64,000 nucleotides of DNA from Treponema sp. OMZ 790 (GCF_024181285.1 NZ_CP051201.1:1550001-1614000), one strand, 5' to 3'; positions 17,752 through 27,161 are shown, counted from the stretch's first letter. Numbers and translations are program-made. Notes: a model not told the origin generated them from the letters alone.

Positions 17752-18747
17752 ATGAAAAAAGGGTTTATTATATTTTTATTTTTTGTTGCAGCTTTTGGCT
17801 TTGCAGAAGAAGCTCCTATTGGCGATAAAACAGTTGCAGGTGAAAATGAGCTGCAGCAAATCATGCCTGAGGTAAGACCCGATAAAACGGGTTCCGAAAA
17901 AATAGAATTTTCAACTCAACCACAAGAAGAAGAAAAAACGGAAGAATTCGCATTTATATCTTTTTCGATTCTTTTAAGGGAAAAATCGGTAATGATAAGC
18001 TGGAAAGCTAAACCTGAAGGGCGAAATTTAATCATTTACAGATCAACCTCAAGTTTTTCGTCTATCAGCTCGCTTGCAGAAGCTATTCCGATTGCAAACA
18101 TAACCGATAAGGGCCTTCCTTTTTTCGACTCCCCTATTCCCGGCATACCTTATTACTATGCAATAGCTGAAGAAAACGAAATAGCTTCGGGAAATATACA
18201 GTTTATAAACGGAATAAATACGATCAGCAGTCCGGTCGAAGTTTTCGGTTCCGTTGGAGATCAAAACAAAAAGCCTCAAAACAGGCCGGTACCTCTTCCT
18301 TTTTTAAATCTTGCAAAACAGCCCAAAAAGAGAGCGGAATTTTTTTCTTCCCAAACAGAAACCCTAATAAATACTCTTACAGCCGAAAAAAAGGATTACA
18401 GAGAATTTATCATTTCTTCTCAAAGGCTTGAACCATACATCTTTCCTGACGACAAAAAAACACCCGACGGGGGAGAAAGCATGGAATTGCAAAGAATTTT
18501 AAACGATTATTTTTATACAAAAAACTGGCAAAAATGCGAAAATGAACTTACTAATTTTTTAAGAATAAGAAGGACTTCAAGAATTTCTGCAAGAACTCAT
18601 TTTTATATAGGCCAAACTCTTTTTTTCCAAAACATGTATGACAAGGCCCTATTGGAATTTTTAACTGCCCAAGACATGTATCCGTCTCAGGCTAAAGAAT
18701 GGGCTCATTATTGCCTCTTGGAACTAGCGAATTCTCCTAAGAAGTAA
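17752..18747 (+). CDS. Exported protein with FN3-like and TPR-like parts
   Basis: A 331-residue protein with a signal peptide (MKKGFIIFLFFVAAFGFAE). A low-complexity acidic linker leads to a fibronectin-III-like segment near residues 65-160 (ISWKAKPEGRNLIIYRS, then PGIPYYYAI). The C-terminal 90 residues contain a TPR-like pair (FYIGQTLFFQNMYDKALLEF). I do not recognise a named family; spirochaetes carry many such periplasmic scaffolds. AAAGGA precedes the ATG. Its 3' end overlaps the converging TPR gene by 24 bp. Confidence 0.75.
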   Translation: MKKGFIIFLFFVAAFGFAEEAPIGDKTVAGENELQQIMPEVRPDKTGSEKIEFSTQPQEEEKTEEFAFISFSILLREKSVMISWKAKPEGRNLIIYRSTSSFSSISSLAEAIPIANITDKGLPFFDSPIPGIPYYYAIAEENEIASGNIQFINGINTISSPVEVFGSVGDQNKKPQNRPVPLPFLNLAKQPKKRAEFFSSQTETLINTLTAEKKDYREFIISSQRLEPYIFPDDKKTPDGGESMELQRILNDYFYTKNWQKCENELTNFLRIRRTSRISARTHFYIGQTLFFQNMYDKALLEFLTAQDMYPSQAKEWAHYCLLELANSPKK

Positions 18748-20700
18748 AAGCAGCGAAGAATTTTTTTGACCAAAATAGGCATAATCTTCGGCGGGTTTTT
18801 CTTTTCCGTTTTCACTGAAAAGAATTACCGAATCTCCTGCATTCATTCTGTCATAATAACCTTTTCTTTTTAAAAGGCCTTCAGACAAATTCTCTTCAGA
18901 CTTTGAAGGTTCAAAATAACCTAAGAGGTCTGAAGGATCAAAAACAATTCCCAAACCTTCCTTTTCGATGACCAAGCGATCCTTTCTTATGACGGCTATT
19001 TTCATGTCTTTAAAATCAGAATCATGTTTTCCTATGTCGATAACAGCCTCATTTTGATACCGATTTAAAACTTTACCTACAATCGGCATTGCTTCGTTAA
19101 GCACCGAAGAAAGACGCCTTATACCGTTCGAAAATCTATCATTTCCGGAGCGGTAAACGGTAAAAGTCCTTGCAGGAGAACCAGTTCTGGAAACATAAAG
19201 TTCCAATATAAGCTGAATGTCTCTTCGGTTTTCTTTCAGTTTTATAATACCGAAATAGTCTTCATTTTCAGTACGGGATTTTTTTGCAGCTTCTCTGTAC
19301 GAAACAGGTTTATCTGAATAAGAATTTATTTTTAACCTAGGATTATATGAAAAAATATCTGAGGTTAAAATCTGGGTTATACGCTCGGCCTCAGGGTGTA
19401 AAACATTTGAGCTTTCCATGCCATAAAATAAACCTATCGATATGTGGCCCTTATCAAGATAAAGAGAGTCTATGCGCCACTTCGATTGAATGGAGCTTAA
19501 AAGATGCTTTTCATAAGCTTCAACAGCGTCATTTACCCTATTATTACTTTTTACAATTGACTGAATAAAAAGCATTTGTTCCAAATATCTTTCAGGATAA
19601 CCGAGGCGTAATAAAATGCGTGCATAAGACTCCCGGCTTTCAACATCATAAGGATATATCTTTAAGGTTCTTCTGAACTCATAGAGAGCTTGTTCAGTCA
19701 TGTTGCGCCGTGAAAAACCCAAGGCTTTTTCTGCATGATATTTTGAAAGTTCCATGCGGAAAGAATCTTCAAAATTAAGATTTTCGATTGCAAGTTCTTC
19801 CAAAAGACAGCGCATTATTTCGTCATCAGCATCTAAAGAAAGCCCGACCTTAGCGGCATTTACGGCATCACCGTGCTTCCCAAGCCGCCTTAAACTCAAA
19901 GTTTTTAAATACCATGCATCGGCTCTGTCTCTTTTTTTGGAAATCCTCATATCGGAAATCTTTATAACCTCTTCATAACGCCTTTGTGCGTAAAGGACAG
20001 AGGCAAGCAAGGCATAGGCATCATCATAATCTTCTTTTAATTTGATTGCGGCATAAATGCGCCCCTCAGCTTCTTCCAGTTTTCCTTCGAGAGAATTTAA
20101 ATAGGCCGCAAAATAATGAACTTGAGGCTTATCTCCATGGTATTTTAAAGCTCTTTTTATGTACTCCTCGGCTTGTTTCATATTTCCGGCTTCATAACTT
20201 ACGAGAGCTAAAGAAAGGAGAGCTTTTCTATTTTCACCCTGACGGGTGAGATTTTGTTTGTACATTTCTGAAGCAAGGTAGAGTTTTCCTTGAGAAATTT
20301 CTATTTCGGCCAAACCGAAACGGGCCTCGGGGTTATTGGGATACTTTTTTAATACCTCATCAAAAAGAATTTTGGCTTCATCTATTTTTCCTAAACCGAC
20401 CAAAATAAAGCCGTGAAGATTTTTTAAATCGGGATCGTCTTTTTTATATCTTCGGGCTGATTCGGCAAAGGACAGGGCTTGGTCATATTCATCCAAAGCA
20501 TAAAAACATTCGGCCAAGCCTTGATAGACCAAATTATATGAAGGATTTTCCTTTAAAGCCGATTGGTACATCTCGATTGCACCGTACCAATCTTCCATAG
20601 CCTGATATTCGGCACCTTTTTGATATAGATCTGCAGGATTGCAGAATAAAGAGGCTGAAAATAAAACGGTAAATATAAATCCGAAAAAAGGCTTTTTCAT
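18724..20700 (-). CDS. Exported multi-TPR protein
   Basis: From the ATG at 20700 the protein has 658 residues: a signal peptide (KKPFFGFIFTVLFSASLFC), then about ten tetratricopeptide repeats from residue 20 to 340 (for example DWYGAIEMYQSALKENPSY and KIDEAKILFDEVLKKYPNN), and a C-terminal beta-rich domain of about 250 residues. LFC at the end of the signal could be a relaxed spirochaetal lipobox. I start at 20700, where GGGAGG lies six bases upstream, rather than 11 codons earlier. The C-terminal region mentions no known catalytic motif. Probably a periplasmic scaffold or assembly factor. Confidence 0.82.
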   Translation of the reverse strand: MKKPFFGFIFTVLFSASLFCNPADLYQKGAEYQAMEDWYGAIEMYQSALKENPSYNLVYQGLAECFYALDEYDQALSFAESARRYKKDDPDLKNLHGFILVGLGKIDEAKILFDEVLKKYPNNPEARFGLAEIEISQGKLYLASEMYKQNLTRQGENRKALLSLALVSYEAGNMKQAEEYIKRALKYHGDKPQVHYFAAYLNSLEGKLEEAEGRIYAAIKLKEDYDDAYALLASVLYAQRRYEEVIKISDMRISKKRDRADAWYLKTLSLRRLGKHGDAVNAAKVGLSLDADDEIMRCLLEELAIENLNFEDSFRMELSKYHAEKALGFSRRNMTEQALYEFRRTLKIYPYDVESRESYARILLRLGYPERYLEQMLFIQSIVKSNNRVNDAVEAYEKHLLSSIQSKWRIDSLYLDKGHISIGLFYGMESSNVLHPEAERITQILTSDIFSYNPRLKINSYSDKPVSYREAAKKSRTENEDYFGIIKLKENRRDIQLILELYVSRTGSPARTFTVYRSGNDRFSNGIRRLSSVLNEAMPIVGKVLNRYQNEAVIDIGKHDSDFKDMKIAVIRKDRLVIEKEGLGIVFDPSDLLGYFEPSKSEENLSEGLLKRKGYYDRMNAGDSVILFSENGKEKPAEDYAYFGQKNSSLLLLLRRIR

Positions 20701-20728
20701 AAATTTCCTCCCATAAAATAACGCCCTT

Positions 20729-20757
20729 ATCATATCATATTATCGGCATGATTGCAA
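20729..20757 (-). promoter_or_regulatory. Promoter of the multi-TPR gene
   Basis: Minus strand TTGCAA (20757-20752), 17 bp, TATGAT (20734-20729). Start near 20722 gives a leader of about 22 nt containing GGGAGG. A GCCGATAA sequence overlaps the spacer but has no partner -35 box. Confidence 0.5.
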
Positions 20758-20776
20758 TAAATAAGTCCGGCTCACA

Positions 20777-21550
20777 TTAATTTTGCAAATCTTTATTGTA
20801 AACAATTTTAACGGTTTTAACCTTGTGCCCGTCCATATCCTGAACGATAAAATCAAAATCATTCCATGCCGTTTTTTCATATTTGGCAGGTATCTTTCCG
20901 AATAGATCGAATACAAAGCCGCCCAGAGTTTCAAACTCATCTACAGGCAGATCTTCACTTTTAATTGTTTCGGCTAAATCATCCAAATCAACACGGGCAT
21001 CGCAAAGCCACACTCCTGAGGCTATTTCGGTAATATCATCTCCTTCATTATCAAATTCGTCCTGAATATCGCCTACAATCTCTTCAATAATGTCTTCCAT
21101 ACAGACAATGCCTGAAACACCCCCATATTCGTCAACGGCAACTGCGATATGAACATGGCGCCTTTTGAACTCGGCCAAAAGAGCATCTATACGTTTAGAT
21201 TCCGGAACAAAAAAAGCACGGCGCACTATCTTATCAAGCTCGATCTTTTGATTTTTAGTTAAAAGTTTAATAATATCCTTAACATAAAGAATGCCTATAA
21301 CATTGTCGATAGACTCGTCATAAACAGGAAATCTGGAATGACCGCTTTCAGATATTCTGTCCAAAATTTCGTCGCCGGGCGTATCAAGGGCTAAAAAATC
21401 TACGTCAATACGCGGAATCATTACCTCTTTAACCGCCGTATCCGATAAATCTACAACGCCGCGTATCATATCGCGCTTTTCATCGTTTAAGCTCTCTTTT
21501 AGAATATTGTTTACACTACCCTTTTTTTTAAATAAATCCATTATTCCCAT
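20777..21550 (-). CDS. tlyC: CBS-domain protein of the TlyC/CorC family
   Basis: The 257-residue protein has two CBS domains (about 35-155; VMIPRIDVDFLALD, HSRFPVYDESIDNVIGILY and AVAVDEYGGVSGIVCMEDI) and a C-terminal transporter-associated CorC_HlyC domain (LPVDEFETLGGFVFDLFG). Spirochaete members have been called hemolysin TlyC, but the fold matches CorC, a cytoplasmic protein linked to magnesium/cobalt efflux; hemolysis is doubtful. It follows ybeY by two bases. The order phoH-pgpH-ybeY-tlyC(corC) is a widespread conserved cluster. Confidence 0.9.
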   Translation of the reverse strand: MGIMDLFKKKGSVNNILKESLNDEKRDMIRGVVDLSDTAVKEVMIPRIDVDFLALDTPGDEILDRISESGHSRFPVYDESIDNVIGILYVKDIIKLLTKNQKIELDKIVRRAFFVPESKRIDALLAEFKRRHVHIAVAVDEYGGVSGIVCMEDIIEEIVGDIQDEFDNEGDDITEIASGVWLCDARVDLDDLAETIKSEDLPVDEFETLGGFVFDLFGKIPAKYEKTAWNDFDFIVQDMDGHKVKTVKIVYNKDLQN

Positions 21551-21552
21551 AA

Positions 21553-22020
21553 CTATACCCGATAAATAATTATATTTTTATATTGACCAAGCAATTTTTC
21601 TTGAAATTTGAGCATTTCCTGTTCAGGAGAATTGTCGGAATGATCCATTCCGTTTAAATGCAAAATTCCGTGAACAATGAGCCGTTTTAATTCCTCATCT
21701 ATTCCTACATTAAATTCTTCGGCATTAAAGTTAAGACTGTCAAGACTTATGACTATATCTCCTGCCATAAACCTTTTTTCTCCCTCATCATCAAAATACT
21801 CATCTCCCTGTTCAAAAGAAAGCACATCAGTGGGAGAATCGATATTTCTATACTGTTTATTCAAATTGCGGATAAAACCGTCATCGCAAAAAAGCAGAGA
21901 AATATCCCAATTATCGAGGTTTAAATCGTTTAAAACCGTGGAGATAAAGTTTTCGACTCTTAAAGGGTCGATAGCCCCCGGAGGTTCATCATTAAATGAC
22001 ACACTGATTGAATTAGACAT
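21553..22020 (-). CDS. ybeY: Endoribonuclease YbeY
   Basis: The zinc motif H117-G-I-L-H121-L-N-G-M-D-H127 of YbeY is intact. YbeY acts in 16S rRNA 3'-end maturation and ribosome quality control. I start at the ATG at 22020 (155 residues, MSNSISVSF), where AAAGGA lies seven bases upstream inside the pgpH gene and the coding regions overlap by 8 bp. An upstream ATG cluster (MMMMRAYKLK) would add a basic 14-residue leader not seen in the family. Confidence 0.93.
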   Translation of the reverse strand: MSNSISVSFNDEPPGAIDPLRVENFISTVLNDLNLDNWDISLLFCDDGFIRNLNKQYRNIDSPTDVLSFEQGDEYFDDEGEKRFMAGDIVISLDSLNFNAEEFNVGIDEELKRLIVHGILHLNGMDHSDNSPEQEMLKFQEKLLGQYKNIIIYRV

Positions 22021-24265
22021 TATTGTTTTCCTTTTGAGCTTGTACGCTCTCATCATCATCAATATTTTTTTGATTGGGATACTCTATTCGAGAATGATAG
22101 TATCCGGCTAAAATTTTTACGAAGGAAGCCTTTATTATGTTGACTTCACGGAATGTCAAATCTGAGTTATCAAGCTGTCCGGCCTTTATTTTCCCGGATA
22201 CGAGCTCATCTATAAATTTTTCAAGCCGGGGAACAGAAGGCTTTTCTAAGGTGCGGCATGCAGCCTCAACTATGTCTGCAAGCATAACCACAGCCGACTC
22301 TTTTGAACGGGGAGGTATTCCGGGATAAGAAAAATCCTCGATATCGACATTCGGGTCAAGTTCTTTTGCTTTTGCATAAAAATAGGATATGCAGCTGTTT
22401 CCATGGTGCTCGGCTATTATATCGATGACGGCCTGAGGCAAGTGTAACTGTTTTGCTTTTTCAATTCCTATTTTTACATGGCTTCTTATTACCGTAGCCG
22501 AAAGCCGCGGGTTTATGTCCATATGTTTGTTGTAATTTGTTTGGTTTTCTACAAAATATTCTCCCTGCTCCATTTTTCCGATGTCATGGTAATAGGCGCC
22601 GACACGGGCTAAAATAGAGTTTGCTCCTATCTCGCGGCAGGCGCTTTCAGCCAGAGAGGCTACCATCATAGAATGGTTATAGGTTCCTGCAACAGTTATA
22701 AGCATTTTTTTCATGATGGGAGAATTAAGATCCGACAATTCCATAAGACGGAAATTGGTCGGCACGTTCATTAAAGTTTCTAAAATAGGCAAAAATCCCA
22801 AAACAAGTATTCCGCTTATAAAACCGTTTGCTGCAGTTCCCAATAAAAGAACGGATTTATCGTTTGAAGAATCAGGAAAAATCAAGAACATACAAAGCAA
22901 AATCAACGGCTGCACAAGAATCAAGCCGGAAGCGGTTTTGATAAGGTCCATTCTGCGTCCTGTAATATTTACCATGCCTGCTCCGGCCAGCCCGGCAAGC
23001 ACAGCAAAGAGTGCCGGCTGAATTTTAAATCCTGTTGCACCGAAAACGGCAAGGGTGAACACAAAAACCGTAAGAACAGAAATTTTCCGCGAAATTAAAG
23101 CGGCAATCAGCATTGTAAAAAAGGTAATAGGCAGTACCGGTACAATATTAAGGGGATAAGAAAAAAATGAAATCCCCGAAACAAAAAGAAGCAAAATATA
23201 AACAATATCAAACGAAATTAAAAGGAGTAATTTGAATTTAAAATCCAAATTTTGCCCTATAATTTTCTGTGAAAATAAAAATAAACTCGTTATCATTGAC
23301 AGGGTCAAAAAAACTATACCGGCAGCAATCTGCCAAAAATCTACATATTTTCCATCCCCTATGTAGGCTTTAAGGCGTGTATAAGCATCCTCCGATATTA
23401 TAAAGCCCCGCCTTATAATCTTCTGATTTTTTTCTATGGTTATTTTTACAGGTAAAACTTTTTTTAAAGCTTCCTCCACTCTTTTTTCCGTTTCTTCGGC
23501 ATCAAACAAAATATTGGGTTGAGCAAACGGCAAAAGAACACTTAAAACATCCAATTCAAGATTCGATTTTTTCATATCGGAAAGAAAGGTTTTAATCTGA
23601 GCTTTTACATTGTAGAATAAAACCAAGTTTGTCAAAAATACGTTTGTATAGGACTGCTTTTGATTTTGGTTTTTACGCAGGCTTATTTCCGCATCATTTA
23701 ATTCTTCAAGCCCCGTAAGAGGCATTTCTATAATACCTATATCTAAAAGTTGTTTTAGAATGCTCAGTGCAAGCGAAGTTATTTCATAAAAACTTTTGGA
23801 CTTATATATGCGTTCCAAATCAACTTCCGAAAGAAGTACCGGATATTTTTCCATAAACATAAATTTAAAAGCAGTAAAACTCTTAGATGAATCTTTTAAT
23901 CCGATTATAAAACTTGCAAATTCCGAATATTCCCTTATCATATTTTCAGAAACAGAGTTATCTTTATAAAAAACGGCTTTTATGGAGTGCTTTGCAGCAG
24001 TTTTCCGTATTTCCGTCGCTTTTTCATCAATAGCTTCTATGTTTCGGTTCGATATTACATCCCGATCCGATACCATTCCGGCTTCAAAATCCGAAATCGT
24101 CAATTTGGAAAAACCGGAGTTTTCGTATGCATTGATATAAATCAATACCGATAAAATTAAAAAACTTACCAAAACCGAAATTACAAAAGCCTTGTTTCTT
24201 TTAAATATAAGACTTATGGAGGATAATTTTTCTTTTAACTTATTTTGCTTTTTATTCTTTATCAT
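22013..24265 (-). CDS. pgpH: 7TM-HD phosphodiesterase, probable cyclic-di-AMP hydrolase PgpH
   Basis: The 750-residue protein has one N-terminal membrane helix, a large extracytoplasmic 7TMR-HDED domain (about 50-290), seven membrane helices (about 300-485) and a cytoplasmic HD domain with YYHDIGKM (H560-D561) followed by HVKIGIEKA, EHHGNS and the later Asp of VMLADIVEA. This matches PgpH of Listeria, which degrades cyclic di-AMP. No diadenylate cyclase lies in the window. It overlaps phoH by 14 bp and ybeY by 8 bp, the standard arrangement. Confidence 0.92.
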   Translation of the reverse strand: MIKNKKQNKLKEKLSSISLIFKRNKAFVISVLVSFLILSVLIYINAYENSGFSKLTISDFEAGMVSDRDVISNRNIEAIDEKATEIRKTAAKHSIKAVFYKDNSVSENMIREYSEFASFIIGLKDSSKSFTAFKFMFMEKYPVLLSEVDLERIYKSKSFYEITSLALSILKQLLDIGIIEMPLTGLEELNDAEISLRKNQNQKQSYTNVFLTNLVLFYNVKAQIKTFLSDMKKSNLELDVLSVLLPFAQPNILFDAEETEKRVEEALKKVLPVKITIEKNQKIIRRGFIISEDAYTRLKAYIGDGKYVDFWQIAAGIVFLTLSMITSLFLFSQKIIGQNLDFKFKLLLLISFDIVYILLLFVSGISFFSYPLNIVPVLPITFFTMLIAALISRKISVLTVFVFTLAVFGATGFKIQPALFAVLAGLAGAGMVNITGRRMDLIKTASGLILVQPLILLCMFLIFPDSSNDKSVLLLGTAANGFISGILVLGFLPILETLMNVPTNFRLMELSDLNSPIMKKMLITVAGTYNHSMMVASLAESACREIGANSILARVGAYYHDIGKMEQGEYFVENQTNYNKHMDINPRLSATVIRSHVKIGIEKAKQLHLPQAVIDIIAEHHGNSCISYFYAKAKELDPNVDIEDFSYPGIPPRSKESAVVMLADIVEAACRTLEKPSVPRLEKFIDELVSGKIKAGQLDNSDLTFREVNIIKASFVKILAGYYHSRIEYPNQKNIDDDESVQAQKENNNV

Positions 24266-25193
24266 AAGCTGTAATTATTTTTTGAACGAGAGAATGGCGC
24301 ACTACATCTTCAGAAGAAAAATGTACAATACCTATTCCCCTGATCTTTGATAGAAGGTTTGCTGCATGAACAAGTCCTGAACCCTTGGCCGATGAAATAT
24401 CGGATTGAGAGGGATCGCCTGTTACAATGAGCTTGGAACCTTCGCCCATCCTCGTTAAAAACATCTTCATTTGCTCCCTGGTTGTATTTTGAGCCTCATC
24501 CAAAATTACGGCGGCATTATGAAGGGTTCGTCCCCTCATATAGGCCAAAGGAGCAACCTCAATCATATTGGACTCCTCCATTTGGCGTATAAGCTCAAAA
24601 GGCATTAAAAGTTCTATAGAATCATAAAGAGGCCTTAAATAAGGCGTTATCTTTTGCACAAGGTCACCCGGTAAAAAGCCCAAACTTTCTCCTGCTTCGA
24701 CTACCGGTCTTGTAAAAATAATCTTTCGCACCTGCCGCGACATCAACATTTGAAGAGCACATGCTGCGGCCAAATAAGTCTTTCCCGTACCTGCAGCCCC
24801 AAGACCGAAACTTACATCATTATTGCGGATTGAGTGAATAAATTCAAGCTGATGGGCATTTTTTGGATATACCGAACGAATTCCCCTCGGGATATGAATA
24901 CATCCCGATGCGAAATCCTGTTTTTCGGAAACGTTTATAGTGGAAATAAGAGATTCTATATATTCCGATGAGTTTTCGGATTTTATTTCAGAGGAATTTA
25001 CAGCCTTATCAACTACATGCTGAAATTTTTTACAAACCTCATCATCAGCGCTTAGAACACTCACCTCATTACCTCTGCAAACAACCGGCACACCGAGATA
25101 GCGTTCAAGAAAATCCAAATTTCTATCATTGGCACCGCATAGAGCGGAAAGCACTTGTTCATCTTTTAACACTATTGTATATGCGTCTTCCAA
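24252..25193 (-). CDS. phoH: PhoH-like ATPase
   Basis: A 313-residue PhoH/YbeZ-type protein. The Walker A motif is GAAGTGKT (K138), Walker B is VILDEAQN and ITGDPSQSD-like sensor residues follow (IVTGDPSQSD). A KH-like N-terminal region covers about 1-75. PhoH proteins are ATPases connected to RNA metabolism and work with YbeY, which is encoded two genes downstream. Translation appears to start at TTG at 25193, seven bases after GAGGT; no ATG is nearby. Confidence 0.92.
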   Translation of the reverse strand: MEDAYTIVLKDEQVLSALCGANDRNLDFLERYLGVPVVCRGNEVSVLSADDEVCKKFQHVVDKAVNSSEIKSENSSEYIESLISTINVSEKQDFASGCIHIPRGIRSVYPKNAHQLEFIHSIRNNDVSFGLGAAGTGKTYLAAACALQMLMSRQVRKIIFTRPVVEAGESLGFLPGDLVQKITPYLRPLYDSIELLMPFELIRQMEESNMIEVAPLAYMRGRTLHNAAVILDEAQNTTREQMKMFLTRMGEGSKLIVTGDPSQSDISSAKGSGLVHAANLLSKIRGIGIVHFSSEDVVRHSLVQKIITAYDKE

Positions 25194-25213
25194 ATATTAA
25201 CCTCTATTAATGT

Positions 25214-25243
25214 ATTCTAAATGGAAAAAAGCCCTTCCGTCAA
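25214..25243 (-). promoter_or_regulatory. Candidate phoH promoter nested in the secG terminator
   Basis: Minus strand TTGACG (25243-25238) lies in the loop and stem of the second terminator; TAGAAT (25219-25214) follows after 18 bp. The start near 25207 would give a short leader with GAGGT. Confidence 0.4.
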
Positions 25244-25250
25244 GGGCTTT
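25225..25250 (-). terminator. Second terminator after secG
   Basis: AAAGCCCTT (25228-25236) and AAGGGCTTT (25242-25250) form a 9-bp stem with a 5-nt loop. On the minus strand six T residues follow. Confidence 0.8.
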
Positions 25251-25315
25251 AGACATTATTTAAGGCTTTTTCTCGTAATTTAGACCTTTAAAACACTTAA
25301 ATTTTAAATATTTTC

Positions 25316-25351
25316 AAAAAAAAGAGATATCGACTTTATCGATATCTCTTT
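25316..25351 (-). terminator. Strong terminator after secG
   Basis: AAAGAGATATCGA (25321-25333) pairs with TCGATATCTCTTT (25339-25351), loop of five. The minus strand continues into eight T residues. It lies five bases after the secG stop codon. Confidence 0.88.
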
Positions 25352-25355
25352 TAGC

Positions 25356-25709
25356 TTACTCACCGTCTTTTTTTGAATCGGTGTCCGATTTATCGACACC
25401 GCTATCGGTTTTCCACCATTCGGTTGATGTTTCAGTTTGTTTTTTCATTGCCTCTTCAGACAAGCCTGAATCCGATGGAGTTTTTGTAATAAGTGCCAAT
25501 AAAAAAGTCGTTATAAAAAACAGGGCAACAACGACATATGTAGCTCTTGTTAAAACATTGCTCGATTTTGAACCGAAAGCCGAATTACTGCCGCCTGAAA
25601 AAAGCCCTCCCAAACTATCTCCTTCTTCGTTTTGCAACAAAACCAAAAAGATAATAATCGCACAAATTATGACAAAAAGCACCAACAATGCAATACCTAA
25701 ACCACCCAT
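25356..25709 (-). CDS. secG: Preprotein translocase subunit SecG
   Basis: A 117-residue protein with two membrane helices (about 4-24 and 56-76) separated by the SecG-type loop LLQNEEGDSLGGLFSGG and SNAFGSKSSNVLTRAT. SecG joins SecY and SecE in the inner-membrane export channel. The acidic C-terminal tail (about residue 80 on) is a treponemal extension. GGAG lies before the ATG and TATAAT occurs at 25728-25723. Two tandem terminators isolate it from phoH. Confidence 0.93.
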   Translation of the reverse strand: MGGLGIALLVLFVIICAIIIFLVLLQNEEGDSLGGLFSGGSNSAFGSKSSNVLTRATYVVVALFFITTFLLALITKTPSDSGLSEEAMKKQTETSTEWWKTDSGVDKSDTDSKKDGE

Positions 25710-25785
25710 AATATAACTCCAAATTATAAGAATATACCCTATAGTTTATAACAAAACAAAAAAAGTTTCAATAGGTCGTCTTATT

Positions 25786-25829
25786 AAAAAGCAAGGCACT
25801 TCCAATACATTTAAGTTTTAGAAGTGCCT
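25786..25829 (-). terminator. Terminator after the small exported-protein gene
   Basis: AGGCACTTC (25794-25802) and GAAGTGCCT (25821-25829) form a 9-bp stem with an 18-nt loop; five T residues follow on the minus strand (25790-25786). Confidence 0.65.
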
Positions 25830-25855
25830 AAGGTTTAAACAGCTTTTAAACTGAA

Positions 25856-26224
25856 CTAGCGTACTTTTCGAAAGATAACACGTTTTAAAACGGTTGTTTT
25901 TGTTTTTCCTATTGCGGCGGCTTTTAAGTCTTCAACCTCAAATTTTGAAAAAACATTGATTCGCTTGTATTCGGCGATAAATTCCATAATGAATTTTTCG
26001 CAGTCGGCTTCATTATAGGTATCATTACTTTCTTCATAAGTAAGGTAAAATTCGAGCTGATTTTCCAAACCGGGAACATCCATTTTAGTCCAATAAATTA
26101 CGGCTGTCGGTCTTTCCTTAATCTCGATTTTTTCGGTTTTGGGCTTTACAAGAGCCGGATTTTCGGCAAAAACAGCCAAAACCAATAAAGCCATGATGCT
26201 TAAAGCAAAAATTCTTTTTTTCAT
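25856..26224 (-). CDS. Small exported protein, function unknown
   Basis: A 122-residue protein with a signal peptide (MKKRIFALSIMALLVLAVFA, cleavage near residue 21). The mature part is about 100 residues, mixed alpha/beta, with an acidic middle and a basic end (VLKRVIFRKVR). I do not recognise a family. GGAGGG lies eight bases before the ATG. It sits between tpiA and secG with its own terminator. Confidence 0.75.
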   Translation of the reverse strand: MKKRIFALSIMALLVLAVFAENPALVKPKTEKIEIKERPTAVIYWTKMDVPGLENQLEFYLTYEESNDTYNEADCEKFIMEFIAEYKRINVFSKFEVEDLKAAAIGKTKTTVLKRVIFRKVR

Positions 26225-26317
26225 TTTAATAACCCTCCAAATTTAAGTCATTTTATCATACTGTAAAGCTAAACAACAATTACAGCTCTTAGATACTAAC
26301 ATTTTATACTCATTTTT

Positions 26318-27070
26318 TCAAGTAGAAAACAAAGCCATCGGAAAGAATGTTTCGGTTTTAAGCCCTGCCCCGCCTATTAAGCCGCCGTCAATATTGGGCT
26401 TTTTTAAGAGGCCTTCGGCATTTTCGGGTTTCATGGAACCACCGTACTGTATTATCATATTTTTTGCAGCTTCTTCGCCGTAAATACCGGCTAAAGTCTT
26501 TCTTATTGAAGCATGGATTGCGTCGGCATCCTCCGGGCTCGCATTTTTTCCTGTACCTATTGCCCAAACAGGCTCATAAGCTATTGTTATCTTATCCAAA
26601 TCTTTTACGGATACATCTGCAAGGCCTTTTTTTATCTGCCTTTCGCATACGGCTTCGGCATGTCCTGCCTCGCGTTCTTCCAAAAGTTCTCCGACACATA
26701 GGATAACTTCCAATCCGTGTTTTAATGCGAGTTTTATCTTTTTATTGATAAGATCATCGGTTTCTTTATAAATATGGCGTCTTTCGGAATGGCCTAAAAT
26801 AACGGCTTGAACTCCGACATCCAAAAGTTGAAGGACGGACACTTCACCCGTGTGAGCTCCTTTTTCTTCCAAGCCCATGTTTTGCGCTCCCAGCAAAATA
26901 TTGGAACCCTTTAATACGGCAGAAACATCCTGCAAAAGAGTAAAGGACGGAGCTATCATATATTTGTTTTTTCCGTCTTTTAGACCTGCTTTCATTTGTT
27001 CTGCGAGAGCTTTGGCCTCGGATCTATTCATATTCATCTTCCAATTTGCCGCGATGTAAAACTTCTTCAT
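26318..27070 (-). CDS. tpiA: Triosephosphate isomerase
   Basis: Full-length TIM barrel of about 250 residues. The catalytic residues are present: Lys in AANWKMN, His in GHSERR and Glu in AYEPVWAIGTGK; the phosphate-binding loop is YGGSM and GLIGGAGL. It interconverts dihydroxyacetone phosphate and glyceraldehyde 3-phosphate in glycolysis. Two ATG codons occur in tandem; I prefer the second (27070) because AGGAGG is then five bases away rather than two. Confidence 0.96.
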   Translation of the reverse strand: MKKFYIAANWKMNMNRSEAKALAEQMKAGLKDGKNKYMIAPSFTLLQDVSAVLKGSNILLGAQNMGLEEKGAHTGEVSVLQLLDVGVQAVILGHSERRHIYKETDDLINKKIKLALKHGLEVILCVGELLEEREAGHAEAVCERQIKKGLADVSVKDLDKITIAYEPVWAIGTGKNASPEDADAIHASIRKTLAGIYGEEAAKNMIIQYGGSMKPENAEGLLKKPNIDGGLIGGAGLKTETFFPMALFST

Positions 27071-27123
27071 CATTTCCTCCTAAATTTGCAAATACCGGAC
27101 ATCCGGCACATCTTGACTTCAAT

Positions 27124-27152
27124 AGGTTATCTTTTTAAGAGCGGGTTGTCAA
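27124..27152 (-). promoter_or_regulatory. Candidate tpiA promoter
   Basis: Minus strand TTGACA (27152-27147), 17 bp, TAACCT (27129-27124). Perfect -35 box, weak -10. A small palindrome CCGGA-CA-TCCGG (27095-27106) lies in the leader. Confidence 0.45.
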
Positions 27153-27161
27153 TAAGGATAA

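Noticed and set aside
20740..20747. Perfect sigma-28 -10 sequence GCCGATAA upstream of the multi-TPR gene
   Set aside because: No TAAA-like -35 box at the right distance; a TTGCAA-17-TATGAT sigma-70 promoter explains the region better.
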